DNA from: Theobroma cacao
Taxonomy: Eukaryota; Streptophyta; Magnoliopsida; Malvales; Malvaceae
Length of the DNA stretch: 64,000 nt
Assembly (NCBI RefSeq): GCF_000208745.1
Contig: NC_030859.1
Span: 3,426,108-3,490,107, forward strand
Reading direction: 5' to 3'
The notes under the pieces were generated by a model, which was not told the origin of the DNA, did not search any database, and saw only the letters and a program-made list of their open reading frames with translations. Positions 37,451-50,401 of this stretch are shown piece after piece. Both the position numbers and the translations under genes were made by a program. Each line of letters begins with the position of its first letter. Position 1 is the stretch's first letter.

Positions 37451-39084
37451 AGTACGTCGTATATTTTTAACTGTCTCATTATACAGATACATATTTATTG
37501 TTAAATATAAAACACAAAAAATTTCAAGAAAATCGAAATCATTTAATACATTTAATTCCTAAGCCATTAACCAAAAATCTATTTTTGCAAACACCAAAAG
37601 AGCAGAAAAAAAAAAAAACAAAAGGAATTGCCTTTTCTTGGAATAGAATCTCCATTTCCACATGTTGTTTGTCTTTCTAATTAACAAAAGCCACCAAACA
37701 AACAGTGTGTCTGACGTGGACGAAGTTTCCCAATTTTAACAACACGTGCGGTAAAAAAAAGGACCAATGGCAATTTAGGTAAAAAAAGGAAATGCGTGAC
37801 CCAAATCATAAGAGTTGGAGAGAAGACTTTGGTACGAAAGGAGGACAGGCGACCACGTCACCTAATACCCTTTTAAACCTCGTACCCTTGCCGACAAGTA
37901 CACAATATCCACTTATTTGTTACCATCTCCAATAAAATAAAATATATTTTATTTGCTTCTTAACATCTTTTTAGGGCTCGGTTATATTTTATTAATTAAA
38001 ATTAAATTTTATTTATTTAAATAATATTTTTTAGATATGTTAAATTATTCCATAATATGATTGCGTTAACATTTCTAAAATTAATTTACTTATTATTTTT
38101 ATATTATTTGTGAGTAATAAATACTAAATATTAAATAAAATAACATTATTCGTTTTATTTTTTTTTTGTATTTAGGATAAGCTTAATCATTCAACGTGGA
38201 CCAGATATTTAAAAATAATAAATTTAACATTTGAAATTTATTTTCTTAAAAAAGTCAATAACAAATTATATAAACTTTAATGATGTCGTTAATGACCTAA
38301 ACAAAATCTCATAAAGCAAAATGATTTCGACAAATTCGCTTTTCTCTAATAATGGAGTTAGCATCCTTTAAAAGGGAAGATAATCACAAATCATAAGAGG
38401 TAAACCAATAATAATTGATAAAAAAAATGTGTTGATTAAGACTCCCAAAGGGGTTTTATGATCACTTGGGGACCCTTTAGCAATGGATTTTGTCCCCAAG
38501 TTGTAAAATTATTCCTTTCTTTTCTTTTTCCTTCTTATTCCTCTTTTTACACTTTAAATTTTATAATAACCCAATGTTAAATAATTATAATTATATTTAT
38601 TATAAGGTTAGATGTTTGTGTGAGTTGATAGACATGCTTTTTTGGGCAGGCATGATCCATGATGTATCTCTTAAGGTACACTTGATGGAAAAAAAATTAA
38701 ATTAAATTAAAAACTATAGGCAATCATCATCTCTTTATAGACAATCATATTGTTTCTTTAGTTTATAATTAAATTTATTCCTTTTTAAAGTCTTCACCTT
38801 CTTACCAAGTGATCCTTTATTAAGTCTAATGTAGCTTCACCCTAATTAACATTCCTAACCCTAATTAACCTTAAGACTTATTTGTATTAATTAATTAATT
38901 TATTAATTAGGGGGGTTAAGAAAATTTTATTTTCAATGATGGGTTTAAACAAATGAATATAGTTTGGTTGGAGATTTTCCCTTGTTAACAAAGCTTCTAT
39001 CATCTTTCCTAAAGAGGAAAAATAGGTGGCCAAAGAATCCACCGGACAAAGAAGCATTATTTATGTTTAGATTAAAATAATAAT
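37451..39084. other. Intergenic DNA with a G-box-rich patch
   Basis: AT-rich, no gene. A denser patch at 37700-37880 contains AACACGTGCG and ACCACGTCACC (G-box/ACGT-core words), but no coding sequence follows it. Confidence 0.35.
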
Positions 39085-39590
39085 AATATGCATTTTGCAA
39101 TTTAATTTTTATATTTTTATGGTATCCGGTTAAGTTCTTTTTTATTTGTAATCAATTGAGCTCTTATTTTTTAATTTAATTTAATTGAGTCATTATCTCG
39201 TTACAAAAATGTAAAAAATATTTTCAATAACGATAGTTGTATATGTGAAACTTTATATAGCGTGTTGATTACATACAACAAAAACTAATGACATGAAATT
39301 GTAACATGACAAGTTTTGTTAACGGTGACAATATTCGATGACGATATGATATGCTATATCAACAACTCTCGTTTATGTTTAGTTAACATACATTGTCAGA
39401 TTTTACATAAATAAGAAATGACAATTAAGTAACACTACAATGTTATTTGTTATATTTTTATCATCAGGTAAGGGCTCAATTAGATAAAAATAAAAGAACA
39501 AAAACTTGATTAAGTACAAATAAAAAAAATACTTAATTGGGTACAATAAAAAAATATAAAGACTCAATTGCAAAATGTATATAGTTTAGC
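39085..39590. mobile_element. Second fold-back (long inverted repeat) element
   Basis: The left arm starts CATTTTGCAATTTAAT at 39091 and the right arm ends ACTCAATTGCAAAATG near 39577. Arms of about 100 bp pair through TTTATTTGTA/TACAAATAAA and TTTAATTGAG/CTCAATTAGA. The interior is AT-rich and non-coding. The arms share the same wording style as the 36.8 kb element but are not identical. Confidence 0.6.
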
Positions 39591-42500
39591 CTTTTTCGTT
39601 ATTTCAGCCTTACGTTTATGATTTATATTCTTCTATTTTCATAAATTAGTAATAATTTTTAGTTTAGCAAAATAATATAATGAATGAGAGTTAATTTGGT
39701 ATTAATAGGTGTATATTAACCATAGACTTTGGACAAAAATATGACATGGTATGTGTTTAAATGGATGCTTAAAAGAGTAATTTTTAGGATGATTTTAATA
39801 TAATTTGAATCGTTTTATCAAAGAATCAAAAAAATTTTTAAATCTAAGTTTCGATTAAAAAACGATATACACTTAATATTGAACCAAACGTCGATAGAAA
39901 GATAGTGTCGTAGATTAATTAAGAATTCTCCCTTTATTAATAACACTTTTAATTTTTTTATGATATTGTCAGCCAGATTCTAGTTGATATTGAGAGAGAA
40001 AAAATAAGTATAAAATTTAGGGATGAAGTCAAGCCAAATCATAATCAATTATGATACTAGCACTAGTACTAACATTACAAGATTTGATAATTTCCTTTTT
40101 CATAAGTTAACCAAAATCATAATCAATTATAGTTTCAAACCAAATCAATAAAAAAAATAAATCAAATGGAAAATTTTTTTATTCCCAAATAGACTTTTGT
40201 ATATGTCAATAATATTGATAAATACTAATTATTATTTAATATGATGCAACCTCTCGATGTTAGGAAAAAATTATATATATGTTGAGCATTTTTAGAGATA
40301 TTTTTTATATTTATATTATTATTTTAATTCGTGGACAACCACCTTCTATTAAAATTAAAAAAATGAAATAAAATAAAATATTAAGAAGGGAAAGGATTGT
40401 GATATAAGCAATGACGTCTTCTTTTGGTGCTCGCTCGTGTGCTTCACACGAAAAGGTACGGCCAAATCCCGCAACACCTTTTTATAAATTCACGCGCTAC
40501 GTCGCGCGTGAATATGACATTTTTCTTGTGACTGGACCCCGCAGTTTCCTTCTTATCCTCGTCTGCTAAAAAGTAATTGCCATGAACGTGGCATCTAGTC
40601 ATTGGTCGACTGTGGATCGAAATTGATAGCTTGATTTTGAGCGTCCACTTCTTTTTTTTTTTTTTTAATGCAAAGAAGAAAAAGATGGCTTAAATTTGAA
40701 AGCAACAAGTATTACTACATTTGGTATTAAATTATTTCTAAAAATAGCACTTAAATTGTTTTTACTTTCCTTTTTAAATCTTATGAAATGTGCTTTTTGA
40801 ACTTTTTTTTTATAGTAGAAGGGAAGATTAAATAATCTTTTTTAAATAACAACAAAAAGATAGTAAGCGAAGCATGTATATCATGTGAAATTATTTATAA
40901 TTTCTATTTTTGTTAGTTTCCTAATTTAATATGTTTGACTTTATCATATGTTTCATGCTTTGTCTCATGATGGCTAATCATAATTATAACATACAAGAAC
41001 AATTGGAGGGACAGCAATCGGATACCTATCCAAGTTGATCATGTTCAACTTAGTGATATTTAAGCTTGTGAGCATTGAAAGTGAAATGATAAAGAAAACT
41101 CAGTGTAAAATTGAAAAAATGACTCGCATGAGATGAGACTTAAACTTGTATTATTTATATTTGTATGAAATGGGTTTGGGGTTAGATATTTTATTGTGAA
41201 TTTTAAAATATAATAATGAAATCAATAGAATTGCGATTTCATGCTTCGAACAAAACAAAATAATTAGCATTAAGACTATATGGTCGAATTTGAAAATTTA
41301 CTATTATGAATATGAAAACAAAAAAAATCTCTTCATACCAACTCATTTGAAAAGAAAGATTCTTTCTTTTAGGTTAAGTGAGGATCTTTGTGAACTTTAT
41401 TAAGCTTTTTGGGTAATTAACAAGTTAATGTTTTTAAGATTTAGTAGGTGTCATTTCACACCTAACAGATTAATTATTATTTTATTTAAACTCTTAGGAT
41501 ACCCCAAATCAAAGGCAATTGTGGTGGGGGAGCCAAGTGGGGGATTATCTCCTTACCCTAATAGGAAAATGGTACCAAAATAAGAGAACAATTTTAAGGT
41601 AAGGGTTACCCTAACAGGAAAGGTTCTTACATAGTATGAGAAAGAAGAAAAGATTCATTCTAGTGCTCTCAAGTCAAATCAAATCAAATCAATGTACTAG
41701 CTCCTTTTTGGTTTCCAAATGGGGTAAAATGAACGGCCTTGATTTGTTCATCATGGTATTTTCCCTTTTTGGTGGTGAAATTGATTGATATGTTTTGGTC
41801 TTATTTGTTGTTGTTGGTGACAGCTGACAATAGCTCTTCCCTCTCTATCTCCATTAAGGTTTCTCTCTATCCTCTCATTCTGCTTATTTTTCCTATCCAC
41901 AAAATTGGTAGTTGGCCTTTTTATTTTTTTCTTTAGTGAATTTATCAGAATACCCTTTATGGCAAAAAAATCAAATTACCAATAAATAAATAAAAAATAT
42001 TTAAAATTTTATTAACTTAAAAAATAAAAATCTTCTTCTCTCATAGATTGTTCCAGCCTTTGTAGCTTACCAACCAATAGCTGGACAGGCAGAAAAAGTT
42101 GCATAAAATTATGGTGGTGGGGGCAAACCTAAATTATTCTCAACTGCCCAAGAATTTATTTGATTAATTTTTATATGGGTCAAGTTCCTTAATCATGGTA
42201 TTACTTCTCTTAATTATATTTTATATGCATTAAGTTTTGAGGTATATATATCTTCTGTCTTAATATCATATATATTTCCTTGTTATCTATTACTAGTTCC
42301 AAATTTCAACTTATCAAAAATAGAATATATAGTAAAGTATATAGTCCATGGTCAAATAAAAATAGATTAAACCATTCAAGCCGTACATTTGCTATTTTTA
42401 TTTTATTTTTATTTTTTTTGGATGCGCAATATGTTTGACCTTTCCTATTTAATATCATCTGGATCCATGGAGCTTGCGATTGTTTATTGATATCCAAGGA

Positions 42501-45500
42501 ACACTTTTAAAGTAATCTTAAAGTCAAATTCTTAAAAACGAGATAATATTTTAAGGATGAGATAGATCATGTTTGTTGAATATTTATACGTATTTAAATG
42601 AATATGTAATTTATGTCCTTTTAATATGGATTGAAATAAAATTTTTTAAAATTCTCGTACGTTCGTTTCGTAATTAGAATTTTCAGAAACTTATAACAAT
42701 ATACTCAGAGTTATGTAAAGTAAATTATAAAGAATATGTATTTATTTTGTTTTTTTAAGATTTGAATTTGAGAATTTTAAAATAAAAGATTTCGATTTTT
42801 AATCGAGACGTACGAAGCATATGACATCGTTATTAATAAACCTAGAAAAGAATCTAGGATCAATGTCACATCCTTATTCCAATGGCTGGAACATGGTATG
42901 GGTGAAGTTGTAATTGGCTTGAAATTAACGTGACAGCGATCTGTTGATATGTGGTCCAAGAATGACACAACATCTGCCTTTTGATTCAACAGGAGAGGCA
43001 TTTTGGGGAGGTTTTAATTAGGAACCTCTCTTTCTGACTATGCATATCAAAATCAAACACGAGATTCTCTTCCTCTGCCACCCAAGGCAAAACTAGTGTG
43101 CAACTACTCATACCCCATGTAACATCCTACATCAAGTATACATATATAAAAATATAAAAAATTGTATATTGTTTTTTTATTAAAATTGCAAAGCACTAAT
43201 TAATTAATTCCCATTCAGTATCACTTGAAATTTTATCTCGATATAGTTTCGGGTTTAAATCCTGCATCGCAGTAGTAGAGTCAGGATTTCATATTTGAGA
43301 GTAAAAATAATATTTATAAAATAATCATATTAAAAATTTAATATTTATAAAAATAAAATAAAGAAATATTAGAAAAATTGAAAATTTTGGAGGGAGGGGG
43401 GCGGGGGTTCCTACTAGAACCCCTTCCCGTTGATGCATGGGATGAGTTTGTGGAATATGGAAAAAGTAAAAATTTCATTATGAAACAAAAAAAAAATTAT
43501 TTTATGATTTTTTTTGGAGACGATTTGTCGGTTTATGCAACAATTATATAAAAATTCATTAGGTATTTGACATTTTCTCATCCAATTAACTAAAATTATT
43601 TAAATTGAGTAAACAAAAAACAGGAATTGAGGCTATAAAAGGATTTTAAATTAAGTTGCATGCATGTAATGTAAATAATACTTATCTTGAAATATATTCC
43701 AATTTACTAATAAAGGTTCATTCAACCCAACTCAATTTGTATATATATAGTTTGGTATATAAAATTTACGCCTTACCAATGTAAGTTGGGTTGATATAAC
43801 TAGATAGGACAACACTAGAATATTTTAAAATGTTTCCATCTCTGATTTATTATAAGTGGAGCTGTTTATCATAAGTACAACATTTTTTTATTTTTTATTA
43901 GGTGGGCAATAAAAAAAAAACAATATTAACAATTTAAAAGTTTCATTTCTTTATCATTTGTCAAAGGATGCCAAGATTGTCCTTGTTTGCAGTTAAAATA
44001 TTTTTAATTCAAATAGAATGTTAAAACTTAACATTTCGAGAGAAATCTCCAGAAATGAAATTTAATAATCTAACCTTAAATTTTAAAATTTAAAATCGTA
44101 CTTAATCGAAATCATCAAGTTTGACTTCGAATATATCGTAAATGAATATCTTCTATTAATAGTGATCTCGATTGTAATGATCTTATTCTAATGAGAAAAG
44201 TATATTCTTAGTTACGTTATAAGTTACAACGAAATGTGATAACAATTTTTTCATTGTAGTGTTGAACTATGTCTTAATATTATTGCAAAAAATAAAATAA
44301 CGACTCAATGTCTTAAAGTTTTTGTAGTTTAAATCAAGATCATAGGCTCATATATGGAATATTATAGTATACGAGCATGCAAGTTGATTAAAAAATATCA
44401 TAAATTCATTTATTGTTATCATTATTATTATTATAATTTGTCGTTGTGAAATACCGCGTCGAGTTTGGCAGCTACTATTATTTTTATAAAATCAAACCTT
44501 TAAGATTTATTTTATTTTAAATTCGGGTTATATTATTTTCTTCTCATCACAGAAAAAAAAAATCTAATTATCAAATTATCAATGAAGTTAGCGGTGATAA
44601 CGACTTGGATTACCAAAGTCAAGGTGTGAGTGTTACACAAGAAAAAGTCTCATTGTTTTGTGAACCGTCGAGGACACGTCAGTCATAAAATTTAAGGAAA
44701 GGACAAATCCGTATGATAACCGTTCGTTGTCCGTTCCTTCGTCTTTTTCTTAATGAAAAATAAAGCAATCAGAACAATTTAAGGAAAAAATCGCCTACAT
44801 CCAACGCACAATTGGCACGATGTACTTTTCTATCTTTAGATTTTTTGTTTTCATGTGGGGTCCATTCAAGTTGATAAAAGCAGCCCCAACCGTCAGATTT
44901 TAATTGAAACAATAATTCAAGGACCATGCTATAAAAATTTAAAAAATAATTTAATACGAAAAGAAAAAAAAGGGAAAATTAGTAATGTGGTCCTTCTTTG
45001 AAAAAAAAAAAGCTTCTATGATTTATAAGTCAACATTGAATTTTGAGATTAGGGTTGTGAATATGGTGATGTCTTCATCCATCATTGGCCGCCTATCGTC
45101 AGTAGCCATGTGGACCAGCGTGATGTGACTTAGTGCAAATTTTTATTTATTAATTTTATTTTTATAAATTAAACCATATAGTTGAAAGCTTGTATGGTTT
45201 TTTGTGAGAATTCACACATGGTGGACCGACCAATGGAGGGTTAGTTGAATTCATAGCTATGTATATATGATTCATGTGAATTTCACTATTTCTAGTTAGG
45301 AATATAACTTTATAGATATGGGGAAAGAGAAAAAGAATACATATGTTAAACTTTTTTTTCCATTGCTTTTTTCTATAGTTACCGACATAGATTGGTAAAA
45401 TATATAGTTATTTTTCACGTGCTATATTGAATTTATTCTTATCCTATGATTTGAGGTAAAGTGCATAATGTAATAAGTAATTAATTACTTTTTTTTAAAA

Positions 45501-46999
45501 TATATATAAAAAATTACATCTAAAACATTTGGTTTAATAACTGATATACTATTCTTTTTCTATAGCGGGATTGAGTCTTATTTTTTTAACTAAAAAAATA
45601 TATAAAGAAATCTAATTAGGGAAGAGATTCGGACGTTCAAACTCAACTATTTTATAAAAAAATAATCATTAATAGGGTGATTTTTAAATTTTTTATAATT
45701 ATTCAATTATGATTATTCGTATATAACACATAACTATTAATCACGTGCATTTATATTTATATATAAAATTATAATTAAAATTGGATGAACACAATTTTTT
45801 GCATTCTTCATATTAGAAATAGGCATAGGTGGGAATTAATTTTTTTTTTTGTTAATCTTGTAGGTTAATAAGGAGCTTCATATATATATGAAAGTCAACT
45901 AATGACATCCTAAAGAGGGAATTGGCTCATGTCAAATAGTTTGGTAATTTAGTTGAACTTGGCAATTTAGATTTTTGTGATTGAAGGAGCAAAGTGATCA
46001 TCCACTGCTCCAATTGGTTGAAGATTTGGGTGAAAAGATTAGTTAAATTCATTGTGATTAATATAATAGATGAGGATTAATTGAAAACAATAACTCAATA
46101 TATTATAATTTGAAAATAATTAATATTTAATTTATATAAACTAATATTTAATAATTAATTAACTTTTCTCTCAACTAAGAGCATAAGAAATGATTAACGG
46201 TATTTTAAGTTTAACTTAATGATTGTTACCTCTAATCTTTGCATATACGAGATTGAGGTTTAATCGAAGTTCAAATTTTTTTTGAGTTTTAAATTTTCTC
46301 AAATTTGTCATTAAATCGAGACGACTGTAACCAATTGAACCAATTATTGTCACTAACTAGAATTTGCCTTTCTCATTTATTTATTAGTTATTGCGATCAC
46401 CATATATTGATTAAGAGAATTGTTGGCCAAACTCTTTTAAACCCTATAAGTTATTTAATTAAGATATCCAAGTACTTTAATGAAACCTAAGATGGTATAG
46501 TCTCAATCTATTACCATTAAGATCAAATTAAAGTACCTAACAACACTTGGATTTTTTTTTTTTAAAATAAGAGTTAATTATCACGTGATTAATTATACCT
46601 AATTAAGTATTATGATTTAGGATAATAATCTCCAAAATTAAGTTTTAAAAACACTTGTAAAAAAAAATATTTGACCCCAAAAAGAGAAAAAGGCCTTTTT
46701 TTGCGAAGAATCACCAAAACCCATTTGCTCACTTTGTGCATGCAAAATTATGAATTAATCATAATATATCATATTTAATTGAGCTGTAAATAATTAACAG
46801 TTAAAATTATATATCAAATATCAGAGGTAAAAATAAAAAATAAAAAATAAAAAAGAAAAAAGAAAAAAGAAAAATATAATTAAAAGACACACACCCACCC
46901 AAAAAGGAAAGGGCAAGTGTAAACAATGGTACCTTCACTGTTAACACGTCCCCATTAGCTTTTGCCCTTTTTAGTTCTCTTGTTGCCGGTTACTGTCTC
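39591..46999. other. AT-rich intergenic DNA upstream of the AP2-type gene
   Basis: No supported gene. There are scattered less AT-rich patches at 40420-40640 (with a palindrome), 41500-42080 and 44600-45130, and an A-rich simple repeat at about 46820-46880. These patches could be regulatory or relics of elements; nothing decisive is visible. Confidence 0.4.
40488..40513. repeat. CpG-rich perfect 10-bp inverted repeat
   Basis: ATTCACGCGC at 40488-40497 and its exact reverse complement GCGCGTGAAT at 40504-40513 flank a 6-base loop, TACGTC. It sits in a GC-richer patch just after TTTATAAA, in otherwise AT-rich DNA. Confidence 0.7.
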
Positions 47000-47029
47000 T
47001 TGATCAAACTGTCCTTTGTTTTTCCTTGC

Positions 47030-47047
47030 TCTCTCTCTCTCTCTCTT
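47030..47047 (+). repeat. CT microsatellite in the AP2-gene leader
   Basis: A (CT)n run about 250 bp upstream of the ATG of the AP2-type gene. CT tracts are common in plant 5' leaders, so this is likely transcribed leader or core promoter. An undetermined base (n) lies at 47208. Confidence 0.6.
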
Positions 47048-47295
47048 TGCTTCAATCCTTTCACCTCTTATATCATACCTCTCTCCAATGCAATCTTGTT
47101 GAGGTTTTTCTTATCCTACCAACCGTTACAAGAAGAGAAAGACCAATCTTTTCAAACACTTTGACAGTTAATTTTTTTTTTTTCGATTTTCTTGTTGGTT
47201 TTCTTGANAGTTTTGGTTTTTTTTACGTTTTTGTTTTTTTTTTTGGTTTTGAAGATCGAGGGAAAAGGTTGTAAAAGCTTAAAAGAAAGGAAAAC

Positions 47296-50200
47296 ATGTT
47301 GGATCTTAACCTTGATGTTGTCTCATGTGAGTCATCTTGTGATGAGAACAAGATGCTAATGAATGGAGACAAGCTACCTGGAGGTGTAACATTAACTCAT
47401 ATGGAAGATTCAGGTTCGACGAACTCTTCCATCATCAACGCCGAAGAAGTTCCATCCAATGCCGGGGACGAGAACTCTTCCAACAACGATGCTTCCGCAC
47501 TCATTTTCGATATCTTAAAGAAAGAAACGGATGAGACCACCACCACCACCATCACCACCAATGCTGAAAAGGTCGAAAACCCTTCGCCGGATTTCGTTAC
47601 GAGACAGCTTTTTCCGGTCACCGGAGAAAAGGGCGGTCTAGAGTTGGAGTTTAGAGCTAGCTTTGGAACAAAGTCTTCGGCTAGGCCTCAGTGGTTGAAT
47701 TTATCTTATGCTGAGGCTAGTCGTGAGGCAGAGTTGAAAACTGTCCCGCTAAAGCCTCAACCAAGGAAGAGTAGGCGGGGCCCAAGGTCCCGGAGCTCAC
47801 AGTATAGAGGTGTCACGTTTTACCGGCGAACCGGCCGATGGGAATCACATATATGGTAAAAAAATTCATATAAATATATGTATATATTCATATATATTTT
47901 CTACTTTTAAGTATATTTCTTCTTAATTTAATTCTTTTTGTTCTTTCTTGTGTATAGGGATTGTGGGAAGCAAGTATATTTAGGTAAATAAATGATTCAT
48001 TTATTTTTGGTTAAGGAGTGAATGATTTTGTTCATAATTCATAGATTTAGATTCTTTGCTGATAAGGGTATACTTGCTTGTTCTTTTTCTTTCTGTCAGG
48101 GGGATTTGACACTGCCCATGCTGCGGCCAGGTGAGAATTCTTTTCAATTTTCTTTTGTATGATAAGCAGTTGTATGTATCATAATTTTGTTTCGTTTTAA
48201 AATTTATTTATTTTCTCTAAATTTGGATCTTATTCAGAGCATATGATCGAGCTGCAATCAAGTTCCGGGGAGTTGATGCTGATATCAACTTCAATTTAAG
48301 TGAGTATGAGGAAGAGATGAAACAGGTAATTACTCATATAGCAGAAGACTAATTATGTTACTCTTTATCTTTATTTTGTTTACTTTGATTTTTGATCGTA
48401 ATTGGATTGATCTGCAGATGAAGAATATGAGTAAAGAAGAATTTGTGCACATCCTTCGACGTCAAAGCACCGGATTCTCAAGGGGGAGCTCAAAGTACAG
48501 AGGTGTAACCTTGCATAAATGTGGTCGATGGGAAGCTCGAATGGGACAATTCCTGGGAAAGAAGTGAGAATCTCTTTGACTGAAGCAGTGTTTCAATATG
48601 AACTGAGGATTAGATTTAGCCATGAAAGTTTAGTATACATATTCTTGTCTGTCACTTGCATAATCCAGATAAGGATTTTAATTAAAAAACTTGTTGTCGT
48701 GTTGTGCTTTCTCTTAATGAATCAACATCTAAGATGACAATCGAAAAGGGGAAAAAAATTGTATAGGCAGTGAAGATTATGATCCTTGCTTGCAGGTATA
48801 TTTATCTTGGATTATTCGACAGCGAAGTAGAAGCTGCAAGGTCTTTTGTGATCATAGTTTTATTTCCCTAAGACATAGATTTTATATAAAATCAAAATGT
48901 AATTCAATATGGTTTAATCTAACTCAGATTTGACTTTTTCCATTTCGGGATGCAGGGCCTATGACATGGCTGCAATGAAATGTAATGGAAGGGAAGCTGT
49001 AACCAACTTTGACCCAAGCACTTACGAAGGGGAAATTACAAATAGTCTAGGAGGTACTCACAGATTCCAAGCCTGTTATTATTTAGTTCAAAACAAGTTT
49101 CTGATCGATTGTTTTGGATAATGAATTTTCTTATGCATTGAGTGCAGGCAGTTCTCACAATCTTGATCTGAGCCTTGGGATTTCTGCCCCTTCTGTCGCC
49201 CAAAATGCAAGCAGCAATGCAGGGGATTTCCATTTTCAGCATGCTGCTAGTGCCAGAGAGAGACCAGTGGTATAGTCTTGGTCTGCAGGCTATTAGAAAG
49301 TTGTTGACTAGGGGTGTCAATCTTGATTGGGAAGCCAAAATTTCCCAGCAGATTGGTTGGTTCCTTGAAACCTTGGATCTTAGACTCAATGTCTTCGAAG
49401 AACAACCAAATGCCATTAGGCCCCTCAATAATTAGTTTGTAGTGGTGGCCTTGTAGCCTTAGAGATTAGCTTGTTCTTTTGTGCTTTTGTTCCACCAACT
49501 CTACCCTCCTGAAAGATGCCTTAATTTTTAATCTGTCTCAGTCTTGCTTCCATGTCTGCAATCATCCTCTTAACTATCCTTTTGTAGAGCTGTTTGACAG
49601 TTGATACAGAATTTCCCTTCTGTGTTTTTGACAGTTTGAGAGCTCTGCTCCTACATCTACTGGTGTAGAACCTCAACATGGTCTAACAATAGGATCTAAG
49701 CACCCTCCCATATTGTCTGGTGTTTATCCTGGCCTATTACCAAACAATGAGGTATATTTTTCTTTCATTTCATTGGCTCTTTGCATGTTGTTTCTACAAT
49801 TTAAGACATGACAGTAATTTGTGTTTCCATCAGGGTGGACACCAATATCATTCGTCTGTACAAAAATTTGCATGATAGTACTTTTCATATCCTTAGGGCA
49901 TTTACTTTGAAGTGTGGACAGTCATGTTTCTGTCTCCTTTATTGATGCAAACCGCACAGAATTAATATCAGAAGTGATGATTACACGTAACACATTGAAA
50001 CTCTCAATTAGGAAGATTTATTACGTTGTTTCAATACCTGATTTTGAAATTTCTTTTTCAGCTAACACTTTAAAATTTTCCGCCAACAATGTTAAATACA
50101 TATCAGGGATACAGAATGTAATGATTGAAAGATCTTATGGTGACAGGAAAGGGGTATGGAGAAGAGGATCGAAGCTGTTTCCACGACAAGGTTTTCAAAC

Positions 50201-50401
50201 TGGGCATGGCAAATGCAAGGCAATGGCAACATTACGGCAACTCCAGTGTTTCCTATTGCAGCATCATCAGGATTCTCTTCATCCAGTGCCACTGCATTAT
50301 CAACTGCTTTCCCTTTCAGCAATTCTGTCCAAAACGTCTGCCTTCTGACACCGGCCACATCCCCAAATAACAATTCTTATTACTTTAGTTACAGGAGCTG
50401 A
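47296..50401 (+). CDS. RAP2-7: AP2-type transcription factor, TOE1/RAP2.7-like, miR172 target
   Basis: Ten exons: 47296-47855, 47958-47983, 48100-48130, 48238-48325, 48418-48563, 48796-48840, 48956-49053, 49148-49269, 49635-49751 and 50147-50401, giving 495 residues. The start MLDLNLDVV carries an EAR-like LxLxL motif. A VTRQLFPV motif and a basic [10 protein letters not shown] nuclear signal precede the first AP2 domain (about 169-230). The second AP2 domain spans about 261-322. A second repression motif, LDLSLGIS, lies at about 336-343. AP2 domains bind DNA in the nucleus, and the clade (AP2, TOE1-3, SMZ, SNZ) represses flowering and is silenced by miR172. MLDLNL, SSIINAE and FDILK favour the TOE1/RAP2.7 branch over AP2 itself. 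All phases close. The small exons at the AP2-repeat boundaries are normal for the family. Confidence 0.95.
50257..50276 (+). promoter_or_regulatory. miR172 target site
   Basis: TGCAGCATCATCAGGATTCT in the last exon of the TOE1-like gene encodes A-A-S-S-G-F, the usual place and reading for this clade. Against the miR172 complement it has one difference within these 20 bases, an A-to-G change that still allows a G:U pair. miR172 cleavage or translational repression is established for such sites. Confidence 0.93.

Noticed and set aside
43240..43440. Sequence with TTTCGGGTTTAAATCCTG, considered as a tRNA B-box
   Set aside because: No A-box or cloverleaf could be formed at the right spacing.
49036..49428. 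130-codon minus-strand ORF in the TOE1-like gene
   Set aside because: Antisense shadow of exons 7-8 and an intron of the AP2-type gene.
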